Assembly (NCBI GenBank): GCA_963576725.1
Contig: OY755237.1
Location: 63,837,423 to 63,901,422 of the forward strand
DNA: 64,000 nt
Direction of reading: 5' to 3'
DNA from: Azorinus chamasolen
Taxonomy: Eukaryota; Mollusca; Bivalvia; Cardiida; Solecurtidae
Both the position numbers and the translations under genes were made by a program. Below the pieces are notes generated by a model. It saw only the letters and a program-made list of their open reading frames with translations. It did no database searches and had not been told where the DNA came from. Positions 62,181 through 64,000 of the stretch are shown here, piece after piece. Numbering within the stretch: the stretch's first letter is position 1; every line of letters begins with the position of its first letter.

Positions 62181-62760
62181 TTTTAGCTAGCTCCTTTCTT
62201 GTATCAAGGGTGTGATCAGAAAGATTCCAACACCTGCCTTTTGAGGGTGTCTTGTAACAGTGTTTGGTTGTTCAATATCTGTGATGTCTATCTCAAATCA
62301 TGAATGATAGTCTATGGGGAGAATTGTTTGGATGGATGAGTTAAACTTTTGTGGCAAATGGAGAGAAAATAATGATTTTCTGTGAGATATATAGTCTATG
62401 CCTTGCAAAGTTAATTTGCCATACAGCTTTACCCTTTTCCTGACAGAAATTACTTTTCAAGCCTTTACAGAGTAGACCCTGATCAAATGGCTCCTGTATG
62501 AGCCATCAGATCAGGGTCTGCTCTGTTTGTTTATGAAATTATGATCTAACTGACTCTACAGTGTCTGCTAATACCAAAATATCCTTTGTACATTTGTCAT
62601 TATAAAACTTCAGCTAATACATATTCATGATGTCATTATTAGCTCGTCTGTTTCGAAGAAATCAGGAGCTATTGTCGTAAATCCGGCGTCCGCGTCGTCG
62701 TCGTCCGATATCTTAACGTTGACCATAACTTCAATTTTTCATTTACAACCTTCTTTTTTT

Positions 62761-63893
62761 ATACGCCCGAAGGGACGTATTATGGTATGGCGCATGTCGT
62801 CCGTCCGTCCGTCCGTCCGTCCGTCTGTCCGTCCGTCCGTCCGTCCGTCCGTTAGCAATTTCTTGTGCAACTAACTCCTCCTTTATTTTTCAACATAATT
62901 TCTTCAAACTTTCAGGAATGATAGATACTGATGTGTAGTTGTGCATATCAGTGAGATAACTCACATATCATTTTTCATTCTGGAGTTATTGCCCTTTGAT
63001 AGTTTCGGGTAGCAATTTCTTGTGCAACTAACTCCTCCTTTATTTTTCAACATAATTTCTTCAAACTTTCAGGAATGATAGATACTGATGTGTAGTTGTG
63101 CATATCAGTGAGATAACTCTCATATCATTTTTCATTCTGGAGTTATTGCCCTTTGATAGTTTCGGGTAGCAATTTCTTGTGCAACTAACTCCTCCTTTAT
63201 TTTTCAACATAATTTCTTCAAACTTTCAGGAATGATAGATATTGATGTGTAGTTGTGCATATCAGTGAGATAACTCTCATATCATTTTTCATTCTGGAGT
63301 TATTGCCCTTTGATAGTTTCGGGTAGCAATTTCTTGTGCAACTAACTCCTCCTTTATTTTTCAACATAATTTCTTCAAACTTTCAGGAATGATAGATACT
63401 GATGTGTAGTTGTGCATATCAGTGAGATAACTCTCATATCATTTTTCATTCTGGAGTTATTGCCCTTTGATAGTTTCGGGTAGCAATTTCTTGTGCAACT
63501 AACTCCTCCTTTAGTTTTCAACATAATTTCTTCAAACTTTCAGGAATGATAGATACTGATGTGTAGTTGTGCATATCAGTGAGATAACTCTCATATCATT
63601 TTTCATTCTGGAGTTATTGCCCTTTGATAGTTTCGGGTAGCAATTTCTTGTGCAACTAACTCCTCCTTTATTTTTCAACATAATTTCTTCAAACTTTCAG
63701 GAATGATAGATATTGATGTGTAGTTGTGCATATCAGTGAGATAACTCTCATATCATTTTTCATTCTGGAGTTATTGCCCTTTGATAGTTTCGGGTAGCAA
63801 TTTCTTGTGCAACTAACTCCTCCTTTATTTTTCAACATAATTTTATAGAACAGCCTTCGGGCGTATATTGCCCCGTCTTGCGGTGCTCTTGTT
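62761..63893 (+). mobile_element. Inner Helentron-like element
   Basis: 5' hairpin ATACGCCCGAAGGGACGTAT, (CCGT)n at 62798-62851, core array, then CCTTCGGGCGTAT (63853-63865; inverse of the 5' end), hairpin CCGTCTTGCGG and TGCTCTTGTT. It lies in a T run of the outer element. Confidence 0.8.
62854..63841. repeat. 157 bp tandem array, six units and a partial
   Basis: AGCAATTTCTTGTGCAACTA starts at 62854, 63011, 63168, 63325, 63482, 63639 and 63796, exactly 157 bp apart. Units are nearly identical, indicating recent amplification or homogenisation. Confidence 0.95.
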
Positions 63894-64000
63894 TGGTATA
63901 CATGTTCATCTTGACATTGATGACAGACGAGCATTGGCACCCGCTTGCGGTGCACTTGTTTCTTACATGAATATTCAACAGGGAAAGGGTTAAATACAGA

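Larger units (their letters stand above)
62641..63960 (+). mobile_element. Outer Helentron-like element
   Basis: 5' end AGCTCGTCTGTTTCGAAG ... AGGAGCT and a CGTCGTCGTCGTCC stretch. 3' end hairpin GCACCCGCTTGCGGTGC, then ACTTGTT. Removing it restores CATTATT|TCTTACATG exactly, so it sits between two Ts without target duplication. Confidence 0.8.
62428..63993 (-). mobile_element. PB-1 MITE containing two nested Helentron-like elements
   Basis: 'b'-type half and hairpin (tip GGCTCCTGTATGAGCC), then an 'a' half to GATGTCATTATT (62640). It resumes TCTTACATGAATATTCAACA at 63961 and ends GGGAAAGGGTTAA. Confidence 0.8.

Overview
The window is eukaryotic, AT-rich, intron-like DNA, almost certainly from a mollusc and most likely a bivalve (species not determinable by eye). 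The grounds are Helentron/pearl-type elements with (CCGT)n or (GTCT)n blocks and ~157 bp core arrays, a SINE with a (TCAA)n tail, and very dense palindromic miniature transposons. No bacterial operons, rRNA genes or CRISPR arrays were seen.

Protein-coding content is sparse. The one strong coding segment is 21073-22879 (+). It encodes about 602 residues of an acidic, probably disordered protein with ten 14-residue repeats and ends at a good 5' splice site in phase 1. Two much shorter segments, 7134-7185 and 47343-47379, have the same architecture: a Kozak-type ATG, a short open frame and a phase-1 GT donor. The 47 kb one also has a TATA box. I infer that the three may be alternative first coding exons of one long plus-strand gene continuing past the window. 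Two weaker exon candidates are a P-loop-like stretch at 35538 (+) and a possible last exon at 34926-35147 (-).

Everything else is dominated by nonautonomous mobile elements, labelled here as follows. PB-1 to PB-8 are ~210-260 bp hairpin MITEs ending in TTAA CCC(T)... and duplicating TTAA, hence piggyBac-like. PB-1 has a long half 'a' (ends near an ATGAATATTCAT motif) and a short half 'b'. PB-2 has a long half 'c' and a short half 'd'. Both carry the same ~68 bp central hairpin. PB-3 carries a hairpin built on GAGCATTTGCTCC. PB-4 to PB-8 carry related hairpins. TG elements start CAGTAAAACC, are flanked by TA and are Tigger/pogo-like. HH elements start CAGAG and carry a hairpin built on ACCCTATGTTGTGACC (hAT-like ends). 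HL elements are Helentron-like, with a 5' hairpin, tandem core, 3' hairpin and a CTTGTT end. For PB elements, strand + means the long half comes first.

Layout: 1-2480 minisatellite with an inserted tRNA-like block and a long hairpin; 3-20.8 kb MITE field with a candidate exon at 7.1 kb and a 1,024 bp hAT-like element at 13.7 kb; 21.07-22.88 kb coding exon, then a 46 bp minisatellite; 24-30 kb nested MITEs; 30.4-32.9 kb two HL elements; 34-38 kb tRNA-like sequence, weak exon candidates and a promoter-like cluster; 38-51 kb MITE chains with one HL element and the 47.3 kb candidate exon; 52-64 kb MITEs, two large HL insertions and a 26 bp minisatellite. Many elements are nested, which gives internal empty-site controls and exposes the target-site rules of four element types without any database.
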